This document shows positions 8,289 through 16,776 of a stretch of DNA of 64,000 nucleotides, piece after piece. Source of the DNA: Phytopseudomonas argentinensis (GTDB taxonomy: Bacteria > Pseudomonadota > Gammaproteobacteria > Pseudomonadales > Pseudomonadaceae); contig NZ_FORC01000004.1 of assembly GCF_900113905.1 (NCBI RefSeq), positions 1 to 64,000 on the forward strand, written 5' to 3'. Within the stretch, counting starts at the first letter, position 1; every line of letters starts with the position of its first letter. A model generated the notes under the pieces. That model was given only the letters and a program-made list of their open reading frames with translations. It did no database searches and was not told where the DNA came from. Position numbers and translations under genes: made by a program.

Positions 8289-8588
8289 TCAGTTCATCGA
8301 GGTCACGGCGAGCCCGAGGATCTGCCGGCCGTCGCCCAGATCCGTCACCCGTACCACTTCGGCTTCGGTTTCCAGTCCCTTGAGTGAGTCGTGTCCGGAC
8401 GGAATCAGCACACTCACCCGATCACCGACCTGCGCCTGGCACTGCGCTTCGAGCTGCATGCCGGTACTCGATAGGTCTCGGCACAGTGCTGGAACTGTCT
8501 GACCACCGTGATTAAGGGTTACCTGGGTTTCCAGGCGCATGCGAATGTAATCGCGCTTTTCCGTGTAATCACGATCATTCTGGCTCAT
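8289..8588 (-). CDS. PilZ domain c-di-GMP-binding protein
   Basis: This is a 99-residue single-domain PilZ protein. It has both halves of the c-di-GMP site: the RxxxR motif (KRDYIRMRLE, residues about 11-20) and the DxSxxG motif (CRDLSSTGMQLEA). It should bind c-di-GMP and act as an adaptor in the cytoplasm; partner and output are unknown. It is convergent with mlaA and divergent from rssB, 210 bases away. Confidence 0.9.
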   Translation of the reverse strand: MSQNDRDYTEKRDYIRMRLETQVTLNHGGQTVPALCRDLSSTGMQLEAQCQAQVGDRVSVLIPSGHDSLKGLETEAEVVRVTDLGDGRQILGLAVTSMN

Positions 8589-8798
8589 CAGGCTATCCTC
8601 ATTGAAAGGTCGGGGCGATGTTGCGATTCTTATAACCCTCGGCCATTTAAGGTGTAAAGCCGCTCGCGGCTAACGGCGCCTGTTGAATCGCGGTGAGGAT
8701 GGGAGTACCGTCTGCGCCTTGACGCGAACCGTGTACCCGCGCAGGTCGTTGGCTGCGTTTACGCTAACCATCCCCGGCGCAGTTTGCCTGGACACCCC

Positions 8799-9983
8799 AT
8801 GCACAAAACCAGTGCCACGTTGCTGCTGATCGATGATGACGAAGTCGTCCGCGCCAGCATTGCAGCCTACTTGGAAGACAGCGGCTTCAACATCCTGCTG
8901 GCCAGCAACGGCCTGCAAGGTCTCGAAGTGTTCGAGCGCGAACGACCCGACCTGGTCATTTGCGATCTGCGCATGCCGCAGGTCGACGGCCTCGAACTGA
9001 TTCGCCGCATCAACGCGCTGGAAGCCTGCGCGCCGATCATCGTGGTCTCTGGCGCCGGGGTGATGACCGATGTCGTCGAGGCGCTGCGCCTGGGTGCCGC
9101 CGACTACCTGATCAAGCCCCTCGAAGACCTGGCCGTGCTCGAGCACTCGGTGCATCGCGCGTTGGATCGCGTGCACTTGCGTCAGGAAAACGAGCGCTAC
9201 CGCGAAAAGCTGGAAACCGCCAACCGCGAATTGCAGGCCAGCCTGCACCTGCTGCAGGAAGACCAGAACGCCGGGCGCCAGGTGCAGATGAACATGCTGC
9301 CTGTCACCCCATGGGAGGACGAGGGGCTGTCCTTCGCCCACCAGATCATCCCGTCGCTGTATCTGTCCGGCGACTTCGTCGACTATTTCCGGGTCGACGA
9401 GCACCGCGTGGCCTTTTACCTGGCGGACGTGTCCGGCCACGGCGCGTCATCGGCCTTCGTCACCGTGCTGCTCAAGTTCATGACCACGCGCCTGCTCTAC
9501 GAGTCGCGGCGTAATGGCATGCTGCCGGAGTTCAAACCGTCGGACGTGCTCGGCCATATCAACCGGGGTTTGATCAACTGCAAGCTGGGCAAGCATGTGA
9601 CCATGCTTGGCGGCGTGATCGACGAGCAGACCAATCGGCTGACCTACAGCATCGGCGGCCATCTGCCGCTGCCGGTCATGTATACCGGTGGCCAGGCGTA
9701 TTATCTGGAGGGTCGCGGCTTGCCGGTCGGCCTGTTCAAGGAAGCCGATTACACTAATCTGGAAATCGATCTTCCCGAGTCATTCAGCCTGACCCTGTTG
9801 TCGGACGGCATCCTCGACTTGCTGGCCGGTGACAACCTGCAGGAAAAAGAAGCCTTGCTGCCCAAGCTGGTCAGCGAGGCAGGTGGAACCCTGGATGGGT
9901 TGCGTAGCGTGTTTGGACTGGCCAGTCTGGCGGAGATGCCGGATGATATCGCCTTGCTGGTGTTAAGCAGGAACCTTGCATGA
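8799..9983 (+). CDS. rssB: Response regulator with PP2C-type phosphatase domain (RssB)
   Basis: The 394-residue protein has a receiver (residues 5-125: LLLIDDDEVVRAS, phosphoacceptor Asp near 56 in LVICDLRMPQ, DYLIKPLED), a coiled linker (RYREKLETANRELQASLHLL) and a PP2C/SpoIIE-like phosphatase (FYLADVSGHGASSAF, LLSDGILDLL, MPDDIALLVL) with the metal-binding aspartates. ATG 8799 is preferred to 8784 because it starts at MHKTSATLLLIDDDE. It overlaps rssC by the ATGA tetranucleotide, indicating translational coupling. It probably dephosphorylates the RssC anti-sigma factor antagonist in response to receiver phosphorylation. Confidence 0.93.
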   Translation: MHKTSATLLLIDDDEVVRASIAAYLEDSGFNILLASNGLQGLEVFERERPDLVICDLRMPQVDGLELIRRINALEACAPIIVVSGAGVMTDVVEALRLGAADYLIKPLEDLAVLEHSVHRALDRVHLRQENERYREKLETANRELQASLHLLQEDQNAGRQVQMNMLPVTPWEDEGLSFAHQIIPSLYLSGDFVDYFRVDEHRVAFYLADVSGHGASSAFVTVLLKFMTTRLLYESRRNGMLPEFKPSDVLGHINRGLINCKLGKHVTMLGGVIDEQTNRLTYSIGGHLPLPVMYTGGQAYYLEGRGLPVGLFKEADYTNLEIDLPESFSLTLLSDGILDLLAGDNLQEKEALLPKLVSEAGGTLDGLRSVFGLASLAEMPDDIALLVLSRNLA

Positions 9984-10477
9984 ATCCTGGGATAAGCCCC
10001 GGTAGAATCCAGTTCGCCGAGCAGGATGGAACCTTCGTCCTGAAGTTCATCGGTGAAGTGCGCCTGACCCTGTGTTCGGCGCTGGATTCCACGATCGAAA
10101 AGATTTTCACCGCGCTGAATTTTTCCGCCATCGTTATCGATCTGACGGAAACACGCAGCATCGACAGCACCACCCTGGGGTTGCTGGCCAAGCTGTCGAT
10201 CCTCTCGCGGCAAAAGGTCGGCCTGCTGCCGACCGTGGTGACTACCCACGCCGATATCACCCGGCTGTTGCAGTCGATGGGTTTCGACCAGGTGTTCAAC
10301 ATCATCGATCAGCCCTACGAATGCCCGAATTGCCTGGCCGATCTGCCGTCGCAGGATCAGTCCGAAGACGTGGTGCGGGCCCATGTGCTGGAGGCGCATC
10401 GCATTCTGATGGGCCTGAACGAGTCGAACCGCGCGGCCTTCCATGATCTGGTGAGTGCGCTCGAACAGCATCCCTGA
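9980..10477 (+). CDS. rssC: STAS-domain anti-sigma factor antagonist (RssC)
   Basis: This is a 165-residue STAS protein. After a short leader comes GTFVLKFIGEVRLTL, and then the regulatory serine motif IDSTTLGLLAKLSIL, the usual phosphorylation site of anti-anti-sigma factors. A C-terminal extension of about 60 residues contains a CPNC pair (YECPNCLADLPSQ), not part of the standard STAS fold and possibly a metal or redox site. It is translationally coupled to rssB, whose phosphatase domain is the expected enzyme acting on this serine. A strong terminator follows. Confidence 0.92.
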   Translation: MNPGISPGRIQFAEQDGTFVLKFIGEVRLTLCSALDSTIEKIFTALNFSAIVIDLTETRSIDSTTLGLLAKLSILSRQKVGLLPTVVTTHADITRLLQSMGFDQVFNIIDQPYECPNCLADLPSQDQSEDVVRAHVLEAHRILMGLNESNRAAFHDLVSALEQHP

Positions 10478-10490
10478 TTCCCAGCCATAA

Positions 10491-10526
10491 AAAACGGGGC
10501 GCCGACACGGTCGACGCCCCGTTTTT
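10491..10526. terminator. Bidirectional terminator between rssC and tal
   Basis: The inverted repeat AAAACGGGGCG then CGCCCCGTTTT has a 13-base loop and is flanked by A and T runs. It ends the rssBC transcript and the convergent tal transcript. Confidence 0.9.
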
Positions 10527-10537
10527 CGTTTCCAGGG

Positions 10538-11464
10538 TTAGCGGTTGGCGACGAGCAGCTTTTCCAGTTTTTCCTGATCGCGGGCAAACCCGCGGATGCC
10601 TTCGGCAAGCTTTTCGGTGGCCATGGCGTCTTCGTTCATGTCCCAGCGGAACTGGCTCTCGCTGATCCGCGCTTCGCTGTGCCCGGACACTTCGCTATCG
10701 AGTTTGCGCTCCAGCGGGCCGTTGTCGTCGGCCAGTTGCTGCAGCAGCTCGGGGCTGATGGTCAGGCGATCGCAGCCGGCCAGTTGCTCGATCTGCCCGA
10801 CATTGCGGAAGCTCGCGCCCATTACCACTGTCTTGTGGCCCTGGGCCTTGAAGTAGTCGTAGATGCGCGTCACGGACTGTACGCCGGGGTCTTCGCTGCC
10901 GACGTAGTCACGGCCTTCGGCCTTCTTGTACCAGTCGTAGATGCGCCCCACGAATGGCGAGATCAGAAAGGCGCCGGCATCGGCGCAGGCGCGCGCCTGG
11001 GCGAAGGAGAAGAGCAGGGTGAGGTTGGTCTGTACCCCGGCCTTTTCCAGTTGCTCGGCGGCGCGGATACCTTCCCAGGTCGAGGCGATCTTGATCAGGA
11101 TGCGCTCACGGCTGACGCCTGCCTCTTCGTACAGCTCGACCAGGCGGCGGGCACGGCCGAGGGTCGCTTCGGTGTCGAAGGACAGGCGGGCGTCCACCTC
11201 GGTGGAAATGCGCCCTGGAATTACCTGGAGGATTTCCCGACCCACGGTCACGCCAAAGCGATCGCTGGCCAGATCGACATCGCCCTTGCTGGCACTTACC
11301 GCCTGCTTGAGCAGTTCGGCATAGCGCGGCAGCGCCGCTGCCTTGAGCAGCAGCGAGGGGTTGGTGGTGGCATCGACCGGCTTGAGACGGGCGATTGCAT
11401 CGATGTCGCCGGTGTCGGCAACCACGGTGGTGAACTGCTTGAGTTGATCCAGCTTGGAGGTCAT
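10538..11464 (-). CDS. tal: Transaldolase
   Basis: Transaldolase transfers dihydroxyacetone between sugar phosphates in the non-oxidative pentose phosphate pathway. The 308-residue TalB-type protein carries the first signature VDATTNPSLLLKAA near residue 30 and the Schiff-base lysine motif ILIKIASTWEGIRAAE near residue 130, followed by LTLLFSFAQARACADAGA and ISPFVGRIYDWYK. The length is normal (E. coli TalB has 317 residues). It lies 91 bases downstream of dusA on the same strand. Confidence 0.97.
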   Translation of the reverse strand: MTSKLDQLKQFTTVVADTGDIDAIARLKPVDATTNPSLLLKAAALPRYAELLKQAVSASKGDVDLASDRFGVTVGREILQVIPGRISTEVDARLSFDTEATLGRARRLVELYEEAGVSRERILIKIASTWEGIRAAEQLEKAGVQTNLTLLFSFAQARACADAGAFLISPFVGRIYDWYKKAEGRDYVGSEDPGVQSVTRIYDYFKAQGHKTVVMGASFRNVGQIEQLAGCDRLTISPELLQQLADDNGPLERKLDSEVSGHSEARISESQFRWDMNEDAMATEKLAEGIRGFARDQEKLEKLLVANR

Positions 11465-11555
11465 GGCACGGCCTTGTCGATTCGAGTGCCACGACCTTAC
11501 CTGAGCCTCGGTTGTCGCTCAACTGGTGGCACCGCAGCGGTTGCGCCGCGAGCGC

Positions 11556-12566
11556 TCAACGCCCCTGCAGAAGCTCGGCCGCCTGGTCGAAAATGGCCAG
11601 CGGCTCAGGGCTCTTGTGGATGTCGGCCGACAGCAGCTGGCGGAAGCGGCGGGCGCCTGGGAAGCCTTGAGCCAGGCCGAGCATGTGCCGGGTGATGTGA
11701 TGCATCAAACCGCCGGCAGCCATATGGCGTTCAATGTAGGGGCGCATGGCGAGCATTGCCTCATGGCGGCTGAGCGGAGCACGCACGCTGCCGAACAGTT
11801 GCCTGTCGACTTCGGCCAACAGGTACGGGTTGTGATACGCCTCGCGGCCGAGCATCACGCCATCGAAGGTCTGCAGGTGCTGCTGGCAGGCGTCGAGGGT
11901 TTTGATACCGCCATTGAGCACCAGCTCCAGATCGGGAAACTCCTGCTTGAGCTGGGCGGCGATGTCGTAGCGCAACGGCGGCACCTCGCGGTTTTCCTTG
12001 GGCGACAGGCCCGAGAGGATGGCGATGCGCGCATGCACCGTGAAGCTGCGGCAGCCGGCATCGCGCACCTGGCCGACGAAATCGCAGAGTTCTGCGTAGC
12101 TGTCGCGCCCGTCGATACCGATGCGGTGCTTGACGGTCACGGGAATGCTCACCGCATCGCGCATAGCCTTGACGCACTCGGCGACCAGGGCAGGATGGGC
12201 CATCAGGCAAGCGCCGATCATGTTGTTCTGCACCCGGTCACTGGGGCAGCCGACGTTGAGGTTTACCTCGTCGTAACCCGCCTGCTCGGCAAGGCGGGCG
12301 CAGGCAGCCAGCTCGGCGGGGTTGCTGCCGCCTAGTTGCAGCGCCAGGGGATGCTCGGTCTGGTCGTAGTGCAGAAAGCGCTGGGTATCGCCATGCAGCA
12401 ACGCGCCAGTGGTGACCATCTCGGTGTACAGCAGCGCGTGCTGCGACAGCTGGCGCAGGAAGTATCTGCAGTGATGATCAGTCCAATCCATCATCGGCGC
12501 CACGGAGAAGCGGCGGGACAGCGCAGGGCGTTCGGGTGCTGGCGTTGGCGTTGATTCTAGAGGCAT
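11556..12566 (-). CDS. dusA: tRNA-dihydrouridine(20/20a) synthase
   Basis: DusA reduces U20/U20a in the tRNA D-loop with FMN and NADPH. The 336-residue protein shows the family start RRFSVAPMMDWTDHHCRYF, the catalytic cysteine in NLNVGCPSDRVQNN, and the FMN-binding VLNGGI and GVMLGREAYHNPYL. The first ~24 codons were probably supplied by an inserted element: a second version of the dusA start (MPPELSAIPANTGP, then LSRRFCVAPMMDW) survives 18.5 kb away. The two starts differ in residues 3-17 and merge at the SRRF.VAPMMDW core. Confidence 0.96.
   Translation of the reverse strand: MPLESTPTPAPERPALSRRFSVAPMMDWTDHHCRYFLRQLSQHALLYTEMVTTGALLHGDTQRFLHYDQTEHPLALQLGGSNPAELAACARLAEQAGYDEVNLNVGCPSDRVQNNMIGACLMAHPALVAECVKAMRDAVSIPVTVKHRIGIDGRDSYAELCDFVGQVRDAGCRSFTVHARIAILSGLSPKENREVPPLRYDIAAQLKQEFPDLELVLNGGIKTLDACQQHLQTFDGVMLGREAYHNPYLLAEVDRQLFGSVRAPLSRHEAMLAMRPYIERHMAAGGLMHHITRHMLGLAQGFPGARRFRQLLSADIHKSPEPLAIFDQAAELLQGR
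12481..12504. repeat. Attachment-site direct repeat within dusA (att, left)
   Basis: These 24 bases encode the VAPMMDW region of DusA and are repeated exactly, in the same orientation, at 30964-30987. A further 12-base exact match follows 4 bases later (12509-12520 and 30992-31003). The 5' end of dusA is a documented integration target of a family of tyrosine-recombinase elements, so this is read as an attachment site. Confidence 0.82.
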
Positions 12567-12777
12567 TTGCGCAGTTCTGTCTGGTGCTTAAAAAGGCGGT
12601 TTTTAGCGGTTTTTACCGGTAGTGTAAAAATTTAGCACTGGTGAAAAATTTTCAGCGCTGGTTGCGATAGCGTGGGAACCATCACACAGCGTGTTAATAA
12701 AAGCGGGCAGGTGAAGTACGCCGCAGATCCGGCTGCGCCGTAAGGGGTCATAGTTTATCAAGAAAGCCGGTCCTTCG
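12567..12777. other. dusA upstream region, element side
   Basis: This is an AT-richer, gene-free stretch holding the present dusA promoter region. It includes TGAAAAATTTTCA, a palindrome. TTTATCAAGAAAGCCGG at 12754-12770 recurs at 31234-31250 upstream of the displaced dusA start, at nearly the same distance from the att repeat (about 270 bases in both), so similarity between the two ends reaches beyond the 24-bp core. Confidence 0.6.
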
Positions 12778-13200
12778 ATGCGAACCACCTTGCTTGCTAC
12801 CGCTGCGAGTTGGATAGGCGGCGTAATAGAGTCGGATCTAACAAGTCAGAAACTCGTTGAATATGCTCGGTGGCGCATGAGCAAAGCTGGTGGCAGCGTG
12901 CAGGCACAATCCGTTTCGAACAAGCTCTCTCACCTGGGTGCTGTGCTCTCAGTTGCCAGGCCAGCGTGGGGATATCAGATCGACGCGACCGCCATGCCAG
13001 ACGCAAGAAAGGTCCTGCGCAAGATGGGCATGATTCTGCGTAGCCGGGAACGCAGTCGCGACCCACCAAAGATGAATTGGGAGCCTACCCATCGGCTGGT
13101 ACCACATCGAGGCGAGTTGGAGTTATCCAAAGAAGCCAGCGAGCAGTTCTACTCTACCGGGTCGTTCAGTTCAGAGACGGTCCGCGTTTGTACATGCTGA
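12778..13200 (+). pseudogene. Tyrosine site-specific integrase fragment
   Basis: The 140-codon frame contains a recognisable core-binding (SAM-like) domain of phage-type tyrosine recombinases: LVEYARWRMSKAGGSVQAQS, then SNKLSHLGAVLSVARPAWGY and DARKVLRKMGMILRSRERSR. A full integrase would be about 350 residues. The N-terminal arm-binding part is missing or altered and the catalytic domain with the R-H-R-Y residues is absent; after ERSRDPP the similarity stops. It is adjacent to the dusA attachment site and so is the likely remnant of the enzyme that brought the island in. Confidence 0.82.
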
Positions 13201-13290
13201 GTGATGACCCGACCCAGCATGTACATTTGAAACCTACTGACTATCGGGCAAGCTTTCGAACCGTGTGGGTTGGAACTCGGCCCTTTTCTT

Positions 13291-13575
13291 TCAGCCCAGA
13301 TTAAGCAGCTTAATCTCGCGTATTTCGATCTGCTGCCAAACCCGCTCTAACACGTACGGCTCATCCTCCAGCCATCGATCTAGATCTTCGCGCTGCTCAA
13401 AATCCAGGTGCACGTTGGAGCCGATCATCTTGCCTTCGTCGTTCAGCAGCACGCCGCCGCCCAGCAACTTGCCTTGCTCGGCCAGCGCTTTCAGACGAGC
13501 AAGGTGGCGTTCGCGGCAAGCGAGTCGGCGCTCGAGCGCATCGGGGTAATCATGGGCTATCAAAGCAAATGGCAT
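13291..13575 (-). CDS. YciI-like (YCII-related domain) protein
   Basis: This is a 94-residue ferredoxin-like-fold protein of the YCII family: MPFALIAHDYPDALERR, AEQGKLLGGGVLLNDEGKMI and the C-terminal VWQQIEIREIKLLNLG. The conserved His-Asp pair (AHDYPDA) is the presumed active site of the family; members include chlorohydroxyhydroquinone dehydrochlorinase-like enzymes, but most are unassigned. ATG 13575 gives the conserved start; the frame runs to 13623 without a ribosome-binding site. It is the last gene of the leftward operon that starts at 16655. Confidence 0.82.
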   Translation of the reverse strand: MPFALIAHDYPDALERRLACRERHLARLKALAEQGKLLGGGVLLNDEGKMIGSNVHLDFEQREDLDRWLEDEPYVLERVWQQIEIREIKLLNLG

Positions 13576-13633
13576 GCTTGTTCCTTTCAGTGATGGTTCG
13601 CGCTGCACAAGGTGCAGCGCCACTGGGTTACTG

Positions 13634-14941
13634 TCAGCCGTGGGCGGCCAGAGGCTTGGTTGTCAGTTGAGGGGCTGGTTCTGCCGCAGGGCGTGACACC
13701 ATGCCGGCGATGGCTGCAATCAGTGCCATGCCGCCAATGAAGTAAGCCACTGGCAGCCAGTCGGAAACACCGCCCAGCAGTGCGTAGCACAGGCTCGGCG
13801 AGAAACCGGCGACGATGAAGCTGAGCTGGGTCGCCAGGCCCACGCCGGTGTAGCGCACGCGAATGCTGAACATCTCGGCGTAGAACGATGGCCACAGTGC
13901 GTTCGGAGCACTGTAGATGATGCCCTTGAGCATCACGGTCGCGAGGATGATCAGTGCAATGTTGCCGGTGGTGATCGACCACAGGAACAGGAATACACCT
14001 GCGCAGCAGCCCAGGCAGCCGAGCACGAAAATGCGCTTCTTGCCGATGTGATCGGCCAACATCCCGAACAAAGGCTGACAGATCAGCGCCGCCACCTGAC
14101 TGGCGGCAATCGCCGAGAGCATCGAGGCGCGGTCGATGTTCTGGTTGTTGGCTGCCCACGACAGCCCGAAGATCATCACCAGTGACGAAACCGAGCAGAT
14201 CAGCGCGCAGCAGAACACCACGATGAACGCGCGCCACTCCTTGCTGAACATTTCCACGACCGGCGCCTGTGCGACTTCGGCCTTCTTGGCGGCGAACTCC
14301 GGGCTTTCATCCACGCCGGCGCGGATGATCAGGGTCACAATGACCATCAGTGCGCTGAGCAGGAATGGAATGCGCCAGCCCCAGGACAGTAGCTGTTCTT
14401 CGCTGAGCATCGACAGCGGGATGAACACCGAGGTCGCCAGAATGGAGCCCATCGACGCTCCATTGATCAACCAGCTGGTGTAGAAGGCCTTTTTCGTACC
14501 TGGGGCGTGCTCCATGGTCAGCAGGCTGGCGCCAACCTGTTCACCGCCTGCGGACAGGCCTTGTAGCAGCCGACAGGCGACCAGCAAGCCGGGCGCCCAG
14601 GCACCGATGGTGGCGTAGGTTGGAAGCAGGCCGATGATTGTGGTGGCGAGGCCCATCAGCAGCAGGGTCATCATCAACACCTTCTTGCGGCCGATGCGGT
14701 CGCCCAGGTGCCCGAACACTAAGGCACCAATAGGCCTGGCGATGTAGCCGACACCGAAGGTAGCCAGCGCGGCGAGGGTGCCCGCCATGGGGTCAGTGGA
14801 CGGGAAGAACAGCGTGCTGAACACCAGCGCTGCTGCCGAGCCATAGATAAAGAAATCGTAGTACTCGACCACGCTGCCGAGGAAGCTGCCAAAGGCAGCC
14901 TTGCGCGCCATGCGCCGGTCTTTTGTAGCTGAAGTAGTCAT
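13634..14941 (-). CDS. MFS metabolite:H+ symporter (ShiA/ProP-like)
   Basis: The 435-residue, 12-helix permease belongs to the metabolite:H+ symporter family. It has GSFLGSVVEYYDFFIYGSAA at the first helix, the loop 2-3 motif GHLGDRIGRKKVL, and RLLQGLSAGGEQVGAS in helix 4. Family members take up dicarboxylates, shikimate, citrate, betaines or aromatic acids with protons across the inner membrane. It lies 48 bases downstream of the SDR gene and is the uptake component of this operon; the substrate is not identifiable. Confidence 0.9.
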   Translation of the reverse strand: MTTSATKDRRMARKAAFGSFLGSVVEYYDFFIYGSAAALVFSTLFFPSTDPMAGTLAALATFGVGYIARPIGALVFGHLGDRIGRKKVLMMTLLLMGLATTIIGLLPTYATIGAWAPGLLVACRLLQGLSAGGEQVGASLLTMEHAPGTKKAFYTSWLINGASMGSILATSVFIPLSMLSEEQLLSWGWRIPFLLSALMVIVTLIIRAGVDESPEFAAKKAEVAQAPVVEMFSKEWRAFIVVFCCALICSVSSLVMIFGLSWAANNQNIDRASMLSAIAASQVAALICQPLFGMLADHIGKKRIFVLGCLGCCAGVFLFLWSITTGNIALIILATVMLKGIIYSAPNALWPSFYAEMFSIRVRYTGVGLATQLSFIVAGFSPSLCYALLGGVSDWLPVAYFIGGMALIAAIAGMVSRPAAEPAPQLTTKPLAAHG

Positions 14942-14989
14942 GGGGCAACCTTTATTGTCTTTGTGGTGGTTGAAGAACGGGCAGGGCGG

Positions 14990-15766
14990 CTAGCCGCTGC
15001 CGAACGGCGCCAGCTGGCTGCCGCCGCACACGTGAATCACCTCGGCAGTGATGAACGCAGCATCGCCGGAGGCCAGAAAAGCCGTGGTGTTGGCGATGTC
15101 TTGCGGCGTCGTCAGGCGCTTCAGCGGGGTGCTGTTGATCGAGCCTGCAGCCATCCGCTCGAAGCTCTCGGCGTCACGGCCATCGAGAGTGAAAGCCGAG
15201 GGCAGCAGCCCGGGAGCTATGGCGTTGACGGTGACCTGGTAAGGCGCCAGTTCACGGGCCATGGAGCGGGTCAGGCCAACCAGCCCTGCCTTGCAGGCGA
15301 CGTAGGCGGGTGGGCCACCTGCGACCCAGCAGCGCGACACCATGTTGATCACCCGACCGCTGCCCTGGGCCTGCCAGTACGGGGCTACCTTCTGGCACAG
15401 CAACGCCGGGCCACGCAGGTTCACGGCCATCATGTGATCCCATTTGGCCGGGTCGAAATCGAGGATCGAGCCGCGATGATTGACAGCCGCGTTGTTGACC
15501 ACCACGTCGATGCGACCGAACTCGGCGCCGGCCTGCTCGACCATGGCGTCGATGGAGCCCTTGTCGGCCATGTCGGCATAGACGGCGATGATGCGTTGCT
15601 CGGGCTGGCACTCAAGTGAGTCGACCAGCTGCTGAGCTGCCTGCAGATTGATGTCGGCGGCAACGATATGCAGGCCGTCGCGGCAAAGACGCGCGCAAAT
15701 CGCCCGGCCAAGCTCGCCAGCGGCGCCGGTGACCAGCGCGACCCGGCGGTTAGTTGTAGTGTTCAT
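14990..15766 (-). CDS. SDR family oxidoreductase
   Basis: This is a 258-residue classical short-chain dehydrogenase/reductase. The cofactor motif TGAAGELGRAI is at residues 14-24, NNAAVNHRGS follows the fourth strand, and the catalytic Ser (INMVSRCWV) and the YxxxK motif (AYVACKAGL) are present; Asp at the end of strand 2 (VAADINLQ) suggests NAD rather than NADP. It probably oxidises a hydroxyl group of the compound handled by the neighbouring TIM-barrel protein. It overlaps the upstream gene by 17 bases. Confidence 0.9.
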   Translation of the reverse strand: MNTTTNRRVALVTGAAGELGRAICARLCRDGLHIVAADINLQAAQQLVDSLECQPEQRIIAVYADMADKGSIDAMVEQAGAEFGRIDVVVNNAAVNHRGSILDFDPAKWDHMMAVNLRGPALLCQKVAPYWQAQGSGRVINMVSRCWVAGGPPAYVACKAGLVGLTRSMARELAPYQVTVNAIAPGLLPSAFTLDGRDAESFERMAAGSINSTPLKRLTTPQDIANTTAFLASGDAAFITAEVIHVCGGSQLAPFGSG

Positions 15767-16655
15767 GGGCGGTATGTCTCGTGGCAGTGTGCAAATCCGG
15801 CTCGATGCCGAACCCCAGGTAGTGACGAATCAGATCGCGGTTGCGCGACAGCTTGTGCAGGTCGCCATATTTCGTGGAGAAATCCTCGATCGATATCCAG
15901 TCGGCAAAACCGCTATCCGCGAGGGTTTTCAGCATCGACGCCAGCGGCAGCACGCCCTCGTCCGGCGGGCACCAGTCCCACTGCCAGCCAAGGCCCGGGC
16001 CGATGGGGCTGTAGGACACGTTCTTGACCTGCGCGTGGGCGAGGTGCTGGCCCATCAGGTCGAGGGACAGCTGTACGTCTTCACGCCCTTCGATGGCGAG
16101 GTTGCCGATGTCATAGATGATGCCGAGGCTGCTGGCCGGGTAGTGCTCGGCCACGCGCATGGCCAGCGAAGGGCTCGAGCAGATGGTGCGCTGATGCACC
16201 TCCAGCACCAGTTGCACGCCCAGCGCTTCGGCATGCGGCACGATCTGGTCGAGAAATCGGCGCATACGGCCGTAGGCCTCTGTATAGCGCTCGCTCGCAT
16301 AGTTGGGCGCCCACAGCCTCAGGCGCGCCTGCCCGGCAAGGGCTGCCAGATTGATCAACCGCTCAGCGTGGTCGAGATCGCCGACAGCCAGGTAGGGGCT
16401 GAGGCCGAAGATCTTCAGGCCGACCGATTGGCAAAGCGCCTGGATGCGGCTGATCGCGGATTCAGTGGGGGCGATGGTGCAGCGGTTGTTCTGGCGGGCG
16501 TCCCAGGGGTGCGTTGGATCGAGGTGGCCGATATCGGCGACTCGCCATTCGACGCCCTGGTAACCAAGGCGTGCGAGTTCATCTACCAAAGCCTCGGGGC
16601 ACAGGCTAGGCAGCGACGCACTGGAAGCTCCGAGTCGTGGAATGGGCGGCTTCAT
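15750..16655 (-). CDS. Sugar phosphate isomerase/epimerase-like TIM-barrel protein
   Basis: The 301-residue AP-endonuclease-2/xylose-isomerase-like barrel has the family metal-ligand pattern: LVLEVHQRTICSS (Glu), GIIYDIGNLAIEGRED (Asp), HAQVKNVSYS (His) and DWISIEDFSTKYGD (Glu). Such proteins isomerise or epimerise sugars and cyclitols, or dehydrate keto compounds. It is the first gene of the leftward operon with the SDR, MFS and YciI genes, divergent from a LysR gene. The substrate is not evident. Confidence 0.85.
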   Translation of the reverse strand: MKPPIPRLGASSASLPSLCPEALVDELARLGYQGVEWRVADIGHLDPTHPWDARQNNRCTIAPTESAISRIQALCQSVGLKIFGLSPYLAVGDLDHAERLINLAALAGQARLRLWAPNYASERYTEAYGRMRRFLDQIVPHAEALGVQLVLEVHQRTICSSPSLAMRVAEHYPASSLGIIYDIGNLAIEGREDVQLSLDLMGQHLAHAQVKNVSYSPIGPGLGWQWDWCPPDEGVLPLASMLKTLADSGFADWISIEDFSTKYGDLHKLSRNRDLIRHYLGFGIEPDLHTATRHTAHEHYN

Positions 16656-16704
16656 TGGATTCCTGGTTGGGGTTATTGGAACTACCAGGGATGCTAAGTG
16701 AAAC

Positions 16705-16761
16705 TTCAGGTTGATTAAATTGATAAAAAATCAGCCTGAAATTAACCTGTGGGTTGATTAA
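16705..16761. promoter_or_regulatory. Probable LysR operator region (inverted and direct repeats)
   Basis: In the AT-rich gap between the divergent TIM-barrel and LysR genes, TTCAGGTTGAT (16705-16715) and ATCAGCCTGAA (16730-16740) form an imperfect palindrome. GGTTGATTAA occurs twice (16709-16718 and 16752-16761), 43 bases apart, about four helical turns. This fits a LysR recognition site plus a second site near the start of the regulator. Confidence 0.6.
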
Positions 16762-16776
16762 CTTAGGATCGCGCGG

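Noticed and set aside
12603..12788. Minus-strand 61-codon frame upstream of dusA
   Set aside because: It overlaps the promoter and att-associated repeat, has no Shine-Dalgarno and no similarity; the resemblance to the other island end is explained by shared dusA upstream DNA.
13077..13304. 75-codon plus-strand frame overlapping the integrase remnant
   Set aside because: It overlaps the remnant in another frame and shows no integrase catalytic motif, so it does not restore the gene by a simple frameshift.
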